From: Nitrospiria bacterium
GTDB lineage: Bacteria > Nitrospirota > CAKKRA01 > 9FT-COMBO-42-15
Direction of reading: 5' to 3'
Assembly: GCA_919903585.1 (NCBI GenBank)
Contig: CAKKST010000137.1
Coordinates: 1-5,465 of the forward strand
DNA: 5,465 bases
How positions within the stretch are numbered: the first letter of the stretch is position 1; each line of letters opens with the position of its first letter. A model generated the notes under the pieces. It saw only the letters and a list, made by a program, of their open reading frames with translations, had not been told where the DNA came from and ran no database searches. The position numbers were made by a program, and so were the translations under genes. Below are positions 5,340-5,465 of the stretch, piece after piece.

Positions 5340-5368
5340 TTGACAGAACCGAGAAATGGTAGTATGCT
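5340..5368 (+). promoter_or_regulatory. Promoter of the ArsR-type gene
   Basis: A perfect TTGACA (5340-5345) is followed after 17 bases by TATGCT (5363-5368, four of six). A perfect TATAAT at 5369-5374 is also present but would be 23 bases from the -35. Initiation near 5375 would place the palindrome at 5378-5401 directly downstream, where a bound repressor would block transcription. Confidence 0.6.
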
Positions 5369-5377
5369 TATAATTAC

Positions 5378-5401
5378 ATAGTTTCTAAATATTGAAACTA
5401 T
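5378..5401. promoter_or_regulatory. Palindromic operator candidate for ArsR-type autoregulation
   Basis: ATAGTTTC (5378-5385) and GAAACTAT (5394-5401) are perfect 8-bp inverted arms around TAAATATT. The AT-rich ATA...TTC-N-GAA...TAT arrangement resembles ArsR/SmtB operators. It sits between the promoter and the start codon of the gene that follows, the usual place for autorepression. Confidence 0.55.
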
Positions 5402-5415
5402 AGGGAGTATGTTTT

Positions 5416-5465
5416 ATGGATATGGATGAAAGGGTATATGAGCTTCATGCTGATATCTGCCAGAT
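5416..5465 (+). CDS. N-terminus of a probable ArsR-family helix-turn-helix regulator; 3' end cut off by window edge
   Basis: Only 16 complete codons are visible (MDMDERVYELHADICQ). The string YELHADIC is characteristic of the first helix of a group of ArsR-type regulators, in which it is followed by a conserved N-P-x-R-L-E-I segment that lies beyond the window. AGGGAG ends eight bases before the ATG at 5416; the second in-frame ATG (5422) would be 14 bases away and is less likely. A strong promoter and a palindrome directly upstream suit a self-repressing sensor. ArsR-type regulators are known in sulfur-oxidation loci that use lipoate-binding proteins, but no effector-binding cysteine can be judged from this fragment. 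A different protein is possible given how little is seen. Confidence 0.55.
   Translation, partial: MDMDERVYELHADICQ

Noticed and set aside
5340..5374. TTGACA paired with the perfect TATAAT at 5369-5374
   Set aside because: The 23-base spacer is outside the range used by sigma70; TATGCT at 17 bases is preferred.
1..5465. CRISPR array, tRNA or rRNA genes
   Set aside because: No regularly spaced direct repeats, cloverleaf patterns or conserved rRNA segments were seen on either strand.

Overview
The window is AT-rich bacterial DNA with Shine-Dalgarno sites and sigma70-type promoters. I could not fix the phylum. The style of the genes (radical-SAM lipoate genes, short GC-rich dispersed repeats, PIN-domain toxin-antitoxin genes) would fit an anaerobic or sulfur-metabolising lineage such as Nitrospirota or a former deltaproteobacterium; this is an inference from gene content, not a measurement.

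Region 1-740 is the 3' end of a plus-strand gene. It joins a lipoate-protein ligase C-terminal (LplB-like) domain to a cysteine-rich DUF116 domain. Region 2243-4403 carries, in the same direction, a geranylgeranyl-reductase-type flavoprotein (LipT-like) overlapped by a radical-SAM protein of the archaeal/sulfur-oxidiser lipoyl synthase type (LipS1/LipS2-like). An NADP-type short-chain dehydrogenase (4515-5285) follows, and the window ends in the first 50 bases of a probable ArsR-family regulator with its own promoter and palindrome. Together the ligase/DUF116, LipT-like and LipS-like genes suggest the non-canonical lipoate assembly route, in which a ligase loads octanoate and two radical-SAM proteins insert sulfur. 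Only one LipS-type protein is visible; a partner would have to lie outside the window.

Between these plus-strand genes sits a minus-strand block (916-2104): a DUF3368-like PIN toxin with its ribbon-helix-helix antitoxin, a 90-base GC-rich folded element resembling an integron attC site, and a two-helix YgaP-like (DUF2892) membrane protein. This block looks like an accessory insertion that separated two parts of the lipoate cluster.

Regulatory reading: the LipT-like gene has a strong promoter that leaves only about 7 nt of leader and no Shine-Dalgarno site. The palindrome before the ArsR gene shares half-sites and spacing (TAGT-N14-ACTA) with a second palindrome between the DUF2892 and LipT-like genes, which may link the regulator to both. 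Two G/C-rich hairpin repeats are present, one of them inserted in frame inside the LipS-like gene.
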